Source: Thermoplasmata archaeon (GTDB lineage Archaea > Thermoplasmatota > Thermoplasmata > Lutacidiplasmatales > UBA184). Taken from it: DNA of 5,694 nt. Position numbers and translations under genes: made by a program. The notes beneath the pieces were generated by a model. It was not told the DNA's origin and did not search any database. It saw nothing but the letters and a program-made list of their open reading frames with translations. The stretch's first letter is position 1, and each line of letters opens with the position of its first letter. Below are positions 1 through 5,063 of the stretch, in pieces. Location: NCBI GenBank assembly GCA_030040755.1, contig JASHTC010000103.1, forward strand, positions 1 through 5,694. Direction: 5' to 3'.

Positions 1-2
1 GC

Positions 3-989
3 CGCGCGGCGGCCCTCGGGATCTCGTGGCGGACGCTCGCGCGCCGCGAGGAGGCCGGCTTCCTCCGCGACATGGACATGCTCGGGGTCCTGCGCCCGAC
101 CCATCGGCCGCGGGCGAGCGACTTCATCCCCCGGATGATCCGGGTCGCCTCCCGGCTCGCGAACTCGGGGTGCATCGAGCGGCACGGGGACGCGTACTAC
201 TACTATCCGCCGGACCGTCCCCAGCAGCAGAACTTTCCCGTGAGCACCGAGCTCGCGGAGCACGCGGTCCCCGAACCCGGTCACCCCTTCCCGTCCGACG
301 AGTCGGTCGCCGGAGCCTTCATGGTCTGGCAGCGCCAGGACCCGCCCCTCCCGTCGTGGCCCGGCCCCTGGGGTCGCGGGATGCCCGGTTGGCACCTCGA
401 GTGCTACGCGATGGCCGAACGCTACCTCGGACTCCCGGTCGACCTGCACGGCGGCGGGCTCGATCTCATCTATCCCCACCACCACGCCGAGAATGAGATC
501 GCCTTCGCGTTGAACGGGACCGCGTTCTCCCGGGTCTTCCTCCACACCGCGTTCGTGATGCAGAACGGCGCGAAGATGTCGAAGTCGGTCGGCAACCTGG
601 TCCTTCTACGGGAGGCCCTGACCGAGGGGGGGCCCGGCGGGCTGCGGTGGTACGTGCTGGGTCCCCCGTACGCCCAGCGGCTCACGTGGAACCCGGCGGA
701 GTTCGGCCGCGCGATCCAGGAGCATCGACGCGTCGCCCGCACGTTCGGCGACTGGCTCAACGGCGGTGGATCCGGTCGCTTCGGCGCAAAGGCCGCCCGC
801 GGACTGGCCGAGGGAGTTCGCTCCGATCTCGCCACGAATCTGGGCACGGACCGGGCGATCGCGCGCCTCCGGGCCTTCGCCGACCGGCTCGAGCGGGACC
901 CCTCGGGACGCGTACCGCGCGGAGAGCGGACCGCCGCGCGCGCGGCCCTGGCGACGATCGAGGCCCGGCTCGGGATCCCGCTCGGCTAG
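3..989 (+). CDS. cysS: Cysteinyl-tRNA synthetase, 3' part (5' end outside window)
   Basis: Class I aminoacyl-tRNA synthetase that activates cysteine with ATP and loads it onto tRNA-Cys in the cytoplasm. The first whole codon in frame is at 3, and 328 residues are visible to the TAG at 987-989. Seen in order: the connective region ending in PGWHLECYAM, whose Cys (402-404) matches a zinc ligand of the family; HGGGLDLIYP followed by HHHAENE (477-497), the second zinc-ligand segment; and KMSKS (573-587), the ATP-binding signature. A short helical DALR-like region follows. The HIGH motif and first zinc Cys must lie upstream; I estimate 90-100 residues are missing. Two oddities: the HHENE element carries two extra residues, and only about 138 residues follow the start of KMSKS, against about 190 in E. 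coli CysRS, so the C-terminal anticodon-binding domain seems absent. The Cys-ligase MshC also lacks that domain, but the retained ENE and the overall sequence favour CysRS. Confidence 0.93.
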   Translation, partial: RAAALGISWRTLARREEAGFLRDMDMLGVLRPTHRPRASDFIPRMIRVASRLANSGCIERHGDAYYYYPPDRPQQQNFPVSTELAEHAVPEPGHPFPSDESVAGAFMVWQRQDPPLPSWPGPWGRGMPGWHLECYAMAERYLGLPVDLHGGGLDLIYPHHHAENEIAFALNGTAFSRVFLHTAFVMQNGAKMSKSVGNLVLLREALTEGGPGGLRWYVLGPPYAQRLTWNPAEFGRAIQEHRRVARTFGDWLNGGGSGRFGAKAARGLAEGVRSDLATNLGTDRAIARLRAFADRLERDPSGRVPRGERTAARAALATIEARLGIPLG

Positions 990-2191
990 CTCGCGGGTCG
1001 CTCGACGATCAGGCTGAGGCCGTTCCCGCCGCCCATGCAAAGCGTTGCGAGACCGCGGTGCCCGTTCGAGCGCACGAGTTCGTGCACGAGGGTCACCACG
1101 ATCCGGGCCCCGCTCGCCCCGATCGGGTGGCCGAGCGCGATCGCCCCGCCGTGTACGTTGAACCGCTCGTCAGCGAAACCGAAGGTCCGCTGGACCGCGA
1201 GGGAGGCGGAGGCATACGCCTCGTTGTGCTCGACCCGGTCAAAGTCCGAGGGGCGAAGACCGGTTCGCTCGAGTTGGCCGCGGATCGCGGGGATGGGCCC
1301 TTCCATCACATCCCTCGGGTGAACGCCGCTCTCCCCAATCGAGTGGACCCAGCCGAGGGGGTGGGCGCCGCGTCGTGCGACCTCCGCCGCGCTCGCGAGT
1401 ACCAGCGCGGCGGCGCCGTCCGACAGCTTGGAGGAGTTGCCGGCGGTCAGGACCCCGTCCGGAGCGAAGGCGGGCGGCAGGCGGCCGAGCCGTTCGAGCG
1501 TGGTGTCGGCCCGCGGGCACTCGTCGTTCGCCAGCGCGCCCCGGCCCCCGGTCCATTCGGCCGGCACCGGGACGGTTTCGCTCCCGAACACCCCCTCCCG
1601 GACGGCCTGCGAGGCCCTCAGATGGCTGCGGAGCCCGAAGGCGTCGACCTCGGCGCGGCTCAGATGGAACTTGCGCGCGACGCGCTCGCCGGTCAAGCCC
1701 ATGATCTCGTGCTCGTCGTACGCATCGAGGAGCGAGTCCCGCTGCATCCCGTCATCCAGCGTGAACGGCCCGGGGAGGTGCTCCCAGCGCATGGACGCCG
1801 GCAGGAGGTAGGGCGCCATCGACATCGACTCCATCGCCCCCACGAGCACCCGCTCGTGGAGCCCCGCCTTGACCATCGCATACCCGAGATGGAGCGCTTT
1901 CATCCCCGAGCCGCAGACCATGTTGACGGTCGCGGCGCCGACGGAATCGGGAACCCCCGCTCCGCGGAGGACTTGGCGGGCGGGGTTCTGGCCTGCCCCG
2001 CCCTGGATCGCCATCCCGAAGAGGACCTCCTCGACCTCGGAGGCGGCCACCCCCGCCCGCTCGAGCGCCGCCGTCGCGGCGAGCGAACCGAGGCGCACCG
2101 CCGGGACCGACCGGAGGGTGCCGCCGTACTTCCCGATCGGCGTACGCGCAGCCGAAAGGATCGCGACCGCGTGCTCGGGGGCTGCCACCAT
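986..2191 (-). CDS. Acetyl-CoA acetyltransferase / 3-ketoacyl-CoA thiolase
   Basis: Complete 401-residue thiolase, the usual length for the family. It would condense two acetyl-CoA to acetoacetyl-CoA or cleave 3-ketoacyl-CoA in the cytoplasm; the sequence does not fix the direction or chain length. All active-site elements are visible: nucleophilic Cys93 in NMVCGSGMKAL, Asn323 in HNEAYAS, His355 in GGAIALGHPIGASG, and Cys385 in CMGGGNGLS. NSSKLSDGAAALVL (about 252-265) is the conserved thiolase core. This is the classical Cys-His-Cys type, not obviously the thiolase of the archaeal mevalonate complex, and no HMG-CoA synthase or DUF35 partner is adjacent. The ATG at 2191 puts the N-terminal strand (AVAILSAARTPIGK) close to the start, as expected. 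There is no clear Shine-Dalgarno; a TATA-like box about 25 nt upstream suggests a leaderless mRNA. It lies 43 nt downstream of PCNA on the same strand. Its stop overlaps that of the convergent cysS. Confidence 0.95.
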   Translation of the reverse strand: MVAAPEHAVAILSAARTPIGKYGGTLRSVPAVRLGSLAATAALERAGVAASEVEEVLFGMAIQGGAGQNPARQVLRGAGVPDSVGAATVNMVCGSGMKALHLGYAMVKAGLHERVLVGAMESMSMAPYLLPASMRWEHLPGPFTLDDGMQRDSLLDAYDEHEIMGLTGERVARKFHLSRAEVDAFGLRSHLRASQAVREGVFGSETVPVPAEWTGGRGALANDECPRADTTLERLGRLPPAFAPDGVLTAGNSSKLSDGAAALVLASAAEVARRGAHPLGWVHSIGESGVHPRDVMEGPIPAIRGQLERTGLRPSDFDRVEHNEAYASASLAVQRTFGFADERFNVHGGAIALGHPIGASGARIVVTLVHELVRSNGHRGLATLCMGGGNGLSLIVERPAS

Positions 2192-2201
2192 CGCCCGTCC
2201 A

Positions 2202-2234
2202 CCGGGCCCGCGATTATGAAGCCTGCGGGCTCGG
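2202..2234 (-). repeat. Imperfect inverted repeat between pcn and thiolase
   Basis: Two 10-nt arms, CCGGGCCCGC at 2202-2211 and GCGGGCTCGG at 2225-2234, pair with one mismatch around a 13-nt AT-richer loop (2212-2224). On the minus strand the hairpin begins at the base right after the PCNA stop codon. There is no T-run after it, so it is not a textbook intrinsic terminator. It may limit read-through from PCNA, stabilise the PCNA mRNA 3' end, or act as an operator, since the loop holds the thiolase TATA-like box. The pairing is read directly; the function is inference. Confidence 0.55.
2212..2220 (-). promoter_or_regulatory. Candidate TATA box for the thiolase gene
   Basis: On the minus strand the sequence reads TTCATAATC, the only AT-rich patch in the gap. 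It is centred about 25 nt upstream of the thiolase ATG at 2191, the spacing expected for an archaeal TATA box driving a leaderless transcript. The match to the archaeal TATA consensus is moderate. If it is not used, the thiolase would be co-transcribed from the PCNA promoter. Confidence 0.4.
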
Positions 2235-2963
2235 CTAGTCCTCTTCGACCCGGGGGGCGAGGAGGTAGCGTCCCTCGCCCCGGCCCGCCCCCATCGAGAA
2301 CTCGATCTTGAGGGGGTACTCGTTGCCGACGTGAAGGGTCGCCTCCTCGGCGGTGATCGCCTTCACCATCGCGGAGAAGAAATCGAGCGGGTACATGCTC
2401 TTCACCGCCTCCTTCACGTCGAGCTTGGTGAGCGCGTCCTTGGGGAGGCGGAGGTCGAGGCGGTCCGTATCCCCCTCCGAATGCATCGTGAAGGCCTCGG
2501 GGTCGAGGCTGAGGGTCACGTGGTCGGTGAAGCTCTCGCTCCCGCGGATCCCCTGACGAAGGTCCTCCATCTTGACCGTCACGCTCGCAGGGGGAGTGAC
2601 GTTCGGCACCTTCGGGTCGGTGATCCCGGCGGGGTCGACGACCGCCATCTGACGGGTCAGCCGGCCGACGCTCGCGACGAGGCGCTTGCCGTCGTACTGC
2701 AGCTCGAGGACATCGCCGGGCTTCGAGAGCCGGAGCACCTCCTTCAGTTTGTCGATGTCGACCCCCAGTTCGGTGGTCTCACCGGTGAACTCCTCGAAGA
2801 TCGCCTTGTGTAGCTTGAGGACCAGCATCGCGACGTGGGAGGGGTCGACGGCCTTCGCCTCGAGGCCATCCTTCGAGATGGAGAGCTTGACCTCCGTGAC
2901 CAAGGTGGAGACGACCTCGACGACCTCGCGGAGGTTTTCCATCTTGATGCGGACCTTAAACAT
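2235..2963 (-). CDS. pcn: DNA polymerase sliding clamp (PCNA)
   Basis: Complete 242-residue clamp subunit, normal for archaeal PCNA. The protein forms a ring around DNA, is loaded by RFC, and tethers replicative polymerase, FEN1, ligase and other PIP-box proteins. Seen: an N-terminal domain opening MFKVRIKMENLREVVEVV; the signature DGLEAKAVDPSHVAMLVLKL (about 32-51); the interdomain connector region around PKVPNVTPP (117-125); a second domain containing MYPLDFFSAMVKA (190-202); and the typical C-terminus YLLAPRVEED. I chose the ATG at 2963 because family homology begins there. The frame stays open upstream to 3056, but those residues are unlike PCNA and cross the promoter. A GAGG (2970-2973 on the opposite strand) sits 6 nt before this ATG, and a TATA-like box lies about 35 nt upstream. 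It is divergent from alaX and upstream of the co-oriented thiolase. No replication partner gene is adjacent here. Confidence 0.97.
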   Translation of the reverse strand: MFKVRIKMENLREVVEVVSTLVTEVKLSISKDGLEAKAVDPSHVAMLVLKLHKAIFEEFTGETTELGVDIDKLKEVLRLSKPGDVLELQYDGKRLVASVGRLTRQMAVVDPAGITDPKVPNVTPPASVTVKMEDLRQGIRGSESFTDHVTLSLDPEAFTMHSEGDTDRLDLRLPKDALTKLDVKEAVKSMYPLDFFSAMVKAITAEEATLHVGNEYPLKIEFSMGAGRGEGRYLLAPRVEED

Positions 2964-2969
2964 CTGAAG

Positions 2970-2973
2970 CCTC
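2970..2973 (-). promoter_or_regulatory. Shine-Dalgarno site of pcn
   Basis: GAGG on the minus strand, 6 nt before the ATG at 2963. It supports that ATG as the PCNA start rather than the open frame running further upstream. Confidence 0.45.
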
Positions 2974-2993
2974 GGCGTCGCACATCGGTCCCC

Positions 2994-3009
2994 TCTAAAA
3001 AGGTTGCTT
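2994..3009 (-). promoter_or_regulatory. TATA box and upstream BRE-like element for pcn
   Basis: On the minus strand the sequence is AAGCAACC followed by TTTTTAGA. The T/A-rich part (2994-3001) stands out in very GC-rich surroundings and is centred about 35 nt upstream of the PCNA ATG. That would place transcription initiation roughly 5-12 nt before the ATG. The purine-rich AAGCAACC just upstream resembles a TFB recognition element. Read on the plus strand, the same tract (TCTAAAAAG) could also serve alaX, about 70 nt away, but that is weaker. Confidence 0.6.
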
Positions 3010-3070
3010 TGGGCGGCGGTGGGAGGCGGGGCGCCGCAACCCGTTTGGTCCCCCAACCGCTGCCGCGGCC

Positions 3071-3826
3071 GTGACCGAGCTCGCCTACCTTTCCGACCTT
3101 CCCGCCGCCTACGTGCGTCGTTTTCCCGCGCGGGTGGTGGCGCTGCCCCCGGGGGGCGTGGTGCTCGACCGGACCTACTTCTATCCGGGGGGCGGAGGCC
3201 AGCCGCCCGACCGCGGCCGGATCCGGTCCGGCCCGGCCGAATGGGAGGTCGTGGACACCGGACGCACGGGTCCGACGGTGATCCACCGCCTGCGGCGGCG
3301 CGGACCGCCGGCGGCCCCCCTCACGGTCGGGACCGAGGTCGAGGGCGAGCTCGACTGGACCCGACGGTACCGTCACATGCGGCTGCACACCGGCCAGCAC
3401 CTGCTCAGCGCCCGGGTGTTCGCCCGGACCGGTCTGCGCACGGCGAAGGCGACCCTCTCCGGCGTCGGGGCGTCGCTCGACCTGGAGGGAGAACTCTCCG
3501 CCGGCGTGCTCGCCGACCTGGAGAGGGACCTCGAGGCGGCGCTCGAGCACCCTCGCTCGGTGACGATCCGTCACGTGCCGCGCGCCGTATGGAACGCGAC
3601 CGCGTTCGCTCCCCGGTCCGGGCTCGTTCCCCTGGCCCCGCAGGTCGACCCGGTTCGGGTGGTGGAGATCGAGACGGAGGACGCCTGTCCGTGCGGCGGC
3701 ACCCATCTCCGGTCGACCGGGGAGATCGGGCAGCTGCTCCTCGCGCGGCCCGTCTCTCAGGGGGGAGGTGGGTCCCGGCTCGCCTTCACGCTGGCGGAGC
3801 CCGACCTGCCCACTCCCCCCGCGTGA
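3071..3826 (+). CDS. alaX: Alanyl-tRNA editing protein AlaX
   Basis: Stand-alone relative of the AlaRS editing domain that hydrolyses Ser-tRNA-Ala (and in some members Gly-tRNA-Ala) in trans, protecting against mistranslation. The 251 residues fit the medium (AlaX-M) class with an N-terminal beta-barrel. Seen: YFYPGGGGQPPDRG (37-49), the conserved GGGQ region; LHTGQHLL, giving the HxxxH pair His106 and His110; and CPCGGTHLRSTGEIG, giving Cys208 and His212, so all four zinc ligands of the family are present. The GTG at 3071 was chosen because the protein begins sensibly there and the divergent promoter region lies just upstream. No Shine-Dalgarno is visible, and a TATA box at the ideal distance is not obvious. 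It is divergent from PCNA (107 nt apart). The last 41 bp overlap the convergent acetyltransferase gene. An AlaX of the AlaX-L type would be longer at the C-terminus. Confidence 0.93.
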   Translation: MTELAYLSDLPAAYVRRFPARVVALPPGGVVLDRTYFYPGGGGQPPDRGRIRSGPAEWEVVDTGRTGPTVIHRLRRRGPPAAPLTVGTEVEGELDWTRRYRHMRLHTGQHLLSARVFARTGLRTAKATLSGVGASLDLEGELSAGVLADLERDLEAALEHPRSVTIRHVPRAVWNATAFAPRSGLVPLAPQVDPVRVVEIETEDACPCGGTHLRSTGEIGQLLLARPVSQGGGGSRLAFTLAEPDLPTPPA

Positions 3827-4337
3827 CGCCGTAGACGTGGGTGTCGTGCCACCGGGCATGGTGGTAGAGGGCCCCGCGCAGCGTGCCCTCGCGTCGAAAA
3901 CCGAGCCCTTCGGCGACCCGGCACGACGGTACGTTCTCCACGTCGCACGAGATCCCGACCCGTTCGACCGCGGTGGTCCGGAACACATGGTCGACCAGCA
4001 GGCCCACCGCCTCCCGGCCGTATCCGTGCCCCCGGGCTTGGCGGTCTCCGATCAGATACCAGAGCTCGATCGACTCGAGTACCGGGTGGGACACGAAGTG
4101 GCCCACCGCGCCCACCGCCCCGGACGATTCCACGCGCTCGACCGCGAACCGCGGGGCGAGGGAGGACGGGTCGGAGGGGGCCTCCCGGACGGAGCGGGCG
4201 AACCCCTGGAAGGTATCGGTGATGTACCGGTCGAACGGGGAGGCGGCCTCGGGGTCGCTGTACCACTCGAAGATACGGCGAAGGTCGGCCGGCGTCAAGC
4301 TCCGGAGCCGGACAGTCGGTCCCTGGAGCGGGCCCAT
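3786..4337 (-). CDS. GNAT family N-acetyltransferase, RimJ/RimL type
   Basis: Transfers an acetyl group from acetyl-CoA to an amine acceptor. The substrate cannot be read from the sequence; RimJ/RimL relatives acetylate protein N-termini, but many act on small molecules. The 183 residues cover one GNAT domain: opening strand VRLRSLTPADLRRIFEWYSDPE (9-30), the strand ELWYLIGD (91-98), the CoA pyrophosphate loop Q100-A-R-G103-H-G105-Y-G, and the C-terminal DVENVPSCRVAEGLGFRREGTLR (132-154), the typical Asn/Ser helix followed by LGF and EG. It starts only 6 nt after the stop of the winged-helix gene, so it is probably co-transcribed and translationally coupled; no good Shine-Dalgarno precedes the ATG at 4337. 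The 3' end runs 41 bp into alaX on the other strand. There is no sign of truncation. Confidence 0.92.
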   Translation of the reverse strand: MGPLQGPTVRLRSLTPADLRRIFEWYSDPEAASPFDRYITDTFQGFARSVREAPSDPSSLAPRFAVERVESSGAVGAVGHFVSHPVLESIELWYLIGDRQARGHGYGREAVGLLVDHVFRTTAVERVGISCDVENVPSCRVAEGLGFRREGTLRGALYHHARWHDTHVYGVTRGEWAGRAPPA

Positions 4338-4343
4338 CTCGGC

Positions 4344-4742
4344 CTACCCGGGTCCGGTGGACGGTCGAGTCCCCGGGGCCGAGCTAGGCTCCGGGGGGGA
4401 GGGAGTGGGCACGACGACCGGACCGCTCGGCTCCTGGCCATCGGCGTGCTGGACCTCGATCGCCGCCCGGTGGCCGGCCGCGGTGAGCGAGAGGACGTGC
4501 TTCGGCTCGGAGTAGCCGACCACGTACTGGGTCCTCCGGTAGACGAGATGGGACATCTCGAGGAGACGCATCGCGTTCTTCAGGACCGCCGGGTCCTCCC
4601 CCGCGAACTTTCGCATGATCCCGAACTCGGTGGTCCACTGGTCCGCCTCGAAGCGAACCTGGTTCCCCCGGTGCTCGAGGAGGTGGACGAGAAGTTGGCG
4701 CTCGATGCGACCCAACTCCTCCCGTGACACGGTTCCCTCCAT
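4344..4742 (-). CDS. Winged-helix DNA-binding protein with Pro/Ser-rich tail
   Basis: 132 residues from the ATG at 4742. Residues about 6-96 look like a winged helix-turn-helix: helix REELGRIERQLLVHLLEH, a second helix around QWTTEFGIMRKFAG, a probable recognition helix PAVLKNAMRLLEMSHL (51-66), then the wing YRRTQYVVGYSEPKHVLSLTAAGHRAA, whose closing LSLTAAG resembles the end of many archaeal MarR/ArsR-like domains. Residues about 100-132 are low-complexity Pro/Ser/Gly/Thr and probably disordered. The target is unknown; it could autoregulate its operon. It follows the small-protein gene by 12 nt and precedes the GNAT gene by 6 nt. Start uncertain: a GGAGG directly abuts the ATG with zero spacing, whereas a GGAGGG ends 4 nt before an in-frame GTG at 4730. 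The shorter 128-residue form may therefore be the real one; I give the longer extent. Confidence 0.8.
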   Translation of the reverse strand: MEGTVSREELGRIERQLLVHLLEHRGNQVRFEADQWTTEFGIMRKFAGEDPAVLKNAMRLLEMSHLVYRRTQYVVGYSEPKHVLSLTAAGHRAAIEVQHADGQEPSGPVVVPTPSPPEPSSAPGTRPSTGPG

Positions 4743-4747
4743 CCTCC
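4735..4747 (-). promoter_or_regulatory. Tandem Shine-Dalgarno sites of the winged-helix gene
   Basis: On the minus strand GGAGG (4743-4747) touches the ATG at 4742, and a second GGAGGG (4735-4740) overlaps that ATG and lies 4 nt before an in-frame GTG at 4730. Zero spacing is unsuitable for initiation at the ATG, so these sites favour the GTG. They are the best Shine-Dalgarno sequences in the window and sit inside an operon, where a leaderless start is not possible. Confidence 0.5.
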
Positions 4748-4754
4748 GGGAGTT

Positions 4755-4979
4755 TTAGGTGATGGTCGTGATCTCGTAGCTGACGTCCAGCCCTTTGAGC
4801 CGTTCGTGCATGGTGGTGACGAGCTGGATGACCTCCGCCATCGCCGCCTTGTCCTTCCATCGGTAGACGAAGTCGTGCATGCCCATCGACTCCTCGAACC
4901 CCACGTCGCGCATGACGGCGATGACCTTGGTGGGGTCGGCGCCCTCGGAGTGGAAGGTCATCCGTACGTAGGTTCGCAT
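4755..4979 (-). CDS. Small conserved-looking protein of unknown function, 74 aa
   Basis: I do not recognise this protein. It has 74 residues from MRTYVRMTF to YEITTIT. The pattern suggests a compact alpha/beta fold: strand TYVRMTFHSE (3-12), helix DPTKVIAVMRDVG (15-27), strand around GMHDFVYRWK (33-42), a long amphipathic helix DKAAMAEVIQLVTTMHERLKG (43-63), and strand DVSYEITTI (65-73). This beta-alpha-beta-beta-alpha-beta-like order would suit a ferredoxin-like or ACT-like small domain, but that is only inferred from the alternation. No signal peptide, Cys motif or membrane segment is present. I chose the ATG at 4979; the frame is open far upstream but there runs through the promoter region and antisense to the epimerase. 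It is the first gene of the small-protein/winged-helix/GNAT cluster, with a 12-nt gap to the next gene. Confidence 0.75.
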   Translation of the reverse strand: MRTYVRMTFHSEGADPTKVIAVMRDVGFEESMGMHDFVYRWKDKAAMAEVIQLVTTMHERLKGLDVSYEITTIT

Positions 4980-4991
4980 CCAGGCACCGCC

Positions 4992-5029
4992 GGCGAAGGG
5001 GGGTAAGGGTCGTTTAGGCGGCCTTCGCC
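4992..5029. repeat. 8-bp inverted repeat in the divergent promoter region
   Basis: GGCGAAGG at 4992-4999 is the exact reverse complement of CCTTCGCC at 5022-5029, with 22 nt between. The arms flank the presumed promoter of the minus-strand operon and the right arm abuts the TATA box of the epimerase gene. A nested 5-bp repeat, AGGCG (5016-5020) and CGCCT (5026-5030), shares the right arm. The layout suits an operator for a dimeric regulator, possibly the winged-helix protein encoded just downstream. The repeat is seen; the role is inference, and chance repeats are common in GC-rich DNA. Confidence 0.4.
5009..5018 (-). promoter_or_regulatory. Candidate TATA box for the small-protein operon
   Basis: On the minus strand the sequence reads CCTAAACGAC, centred about 35 nt upstream of the ATG at 4979. 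It is a weak TATA match but the best placed AT-rich patch. The stronger TATATA tract at 5030-5037 is symmetrical enough to serve both directions, but would leave a leader of about 30 nt. Confidence 0.35.
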
Positions 5030-5038
5030 TTATATATG
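5029..5038 (+). promoter_or_regulatory. TATA box of the epimerase gene
   Basis: CTTATATATG is the strongest TATA-like sequence in the window, centred about 30 nt before the ATG at 5064. Initiation would be expected about 5 nt before, or at, the ATG, giving a nearly leaderless transcript, in agreement with the lack of a Shine-Dalgarno. GC-rich sequence around 5020-5028 could include the BRE but matches it poorly. Confidence 0.7.
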
Positions 5039-5063
5039 CTTCCCTGACTCCGTGCGCGCGCGC

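Noticed and set aside
626..632. Possible frameshift at a seven-G run in cysS
   Set aside because: The reading frame on both sides matches CysRS (KMSKS before, the GLRWYVLGPPYAQRLTW segment after), so the run has not shifted the frame and does not explain the short C-terminus.
3..989. MshC (mycothiol cysteine ligase) instead of CysRS
   Set aside because: MshC also lacks the C-terminal domain, but the ENEIA segment and the KMSKSVGN region read as CysRS, and mycothiol is an actinobacterial compound. It remains a minor alternative for the truncated form.
647..2311. A 554-codon open frame on the plus strand across the thiolase gene
   Set aside because: It is rich in Arg, Pro, Gly and Ala with no family motifs. 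It exists because stops are rare in GC-rich DNA, and it lies antisense to a thiolase with every catalytic motif intact.
2964..3056. A 31-residue N-terminal extension of PCNA
   Set aside because: Clamp homology begins at MFKVRI; the extra residues are unlike the family and would be encoded by the TATA box and G-rich intergenic tract.
3046..3056. Small hairpin TTGG/CCAA before alaX
   Set aside because: Only four base pairs and it does not extend; too weak to call a structure or operator.
2744..3988. A 414-codon minus-strand frame over alaX and the start of pcn
   Set aside because: Low-complexity Arg/Gly/Pro composition, no recognisable domain, and it runs through the pcn promoter and antisense to AlaX zinc motifs.
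3768..4727. A 319-codon plus-strand frame over the GNAT and winged-helix genes
   Set aside because: It is antisense to two proteins with clear domain signatures, has no motif of its own, and is typical of GC-rich shadow frames.
3786..4742. A typical GNAT toxin-antitoxin pair
   Set aside because: TacT-like toxins pair with ribbon-helix-helix antitoxins and are shorter; this GNAT is RimJ/RimL-like and the regulator is winged-helix with a disordered tail. Only the gene order is suggestive.
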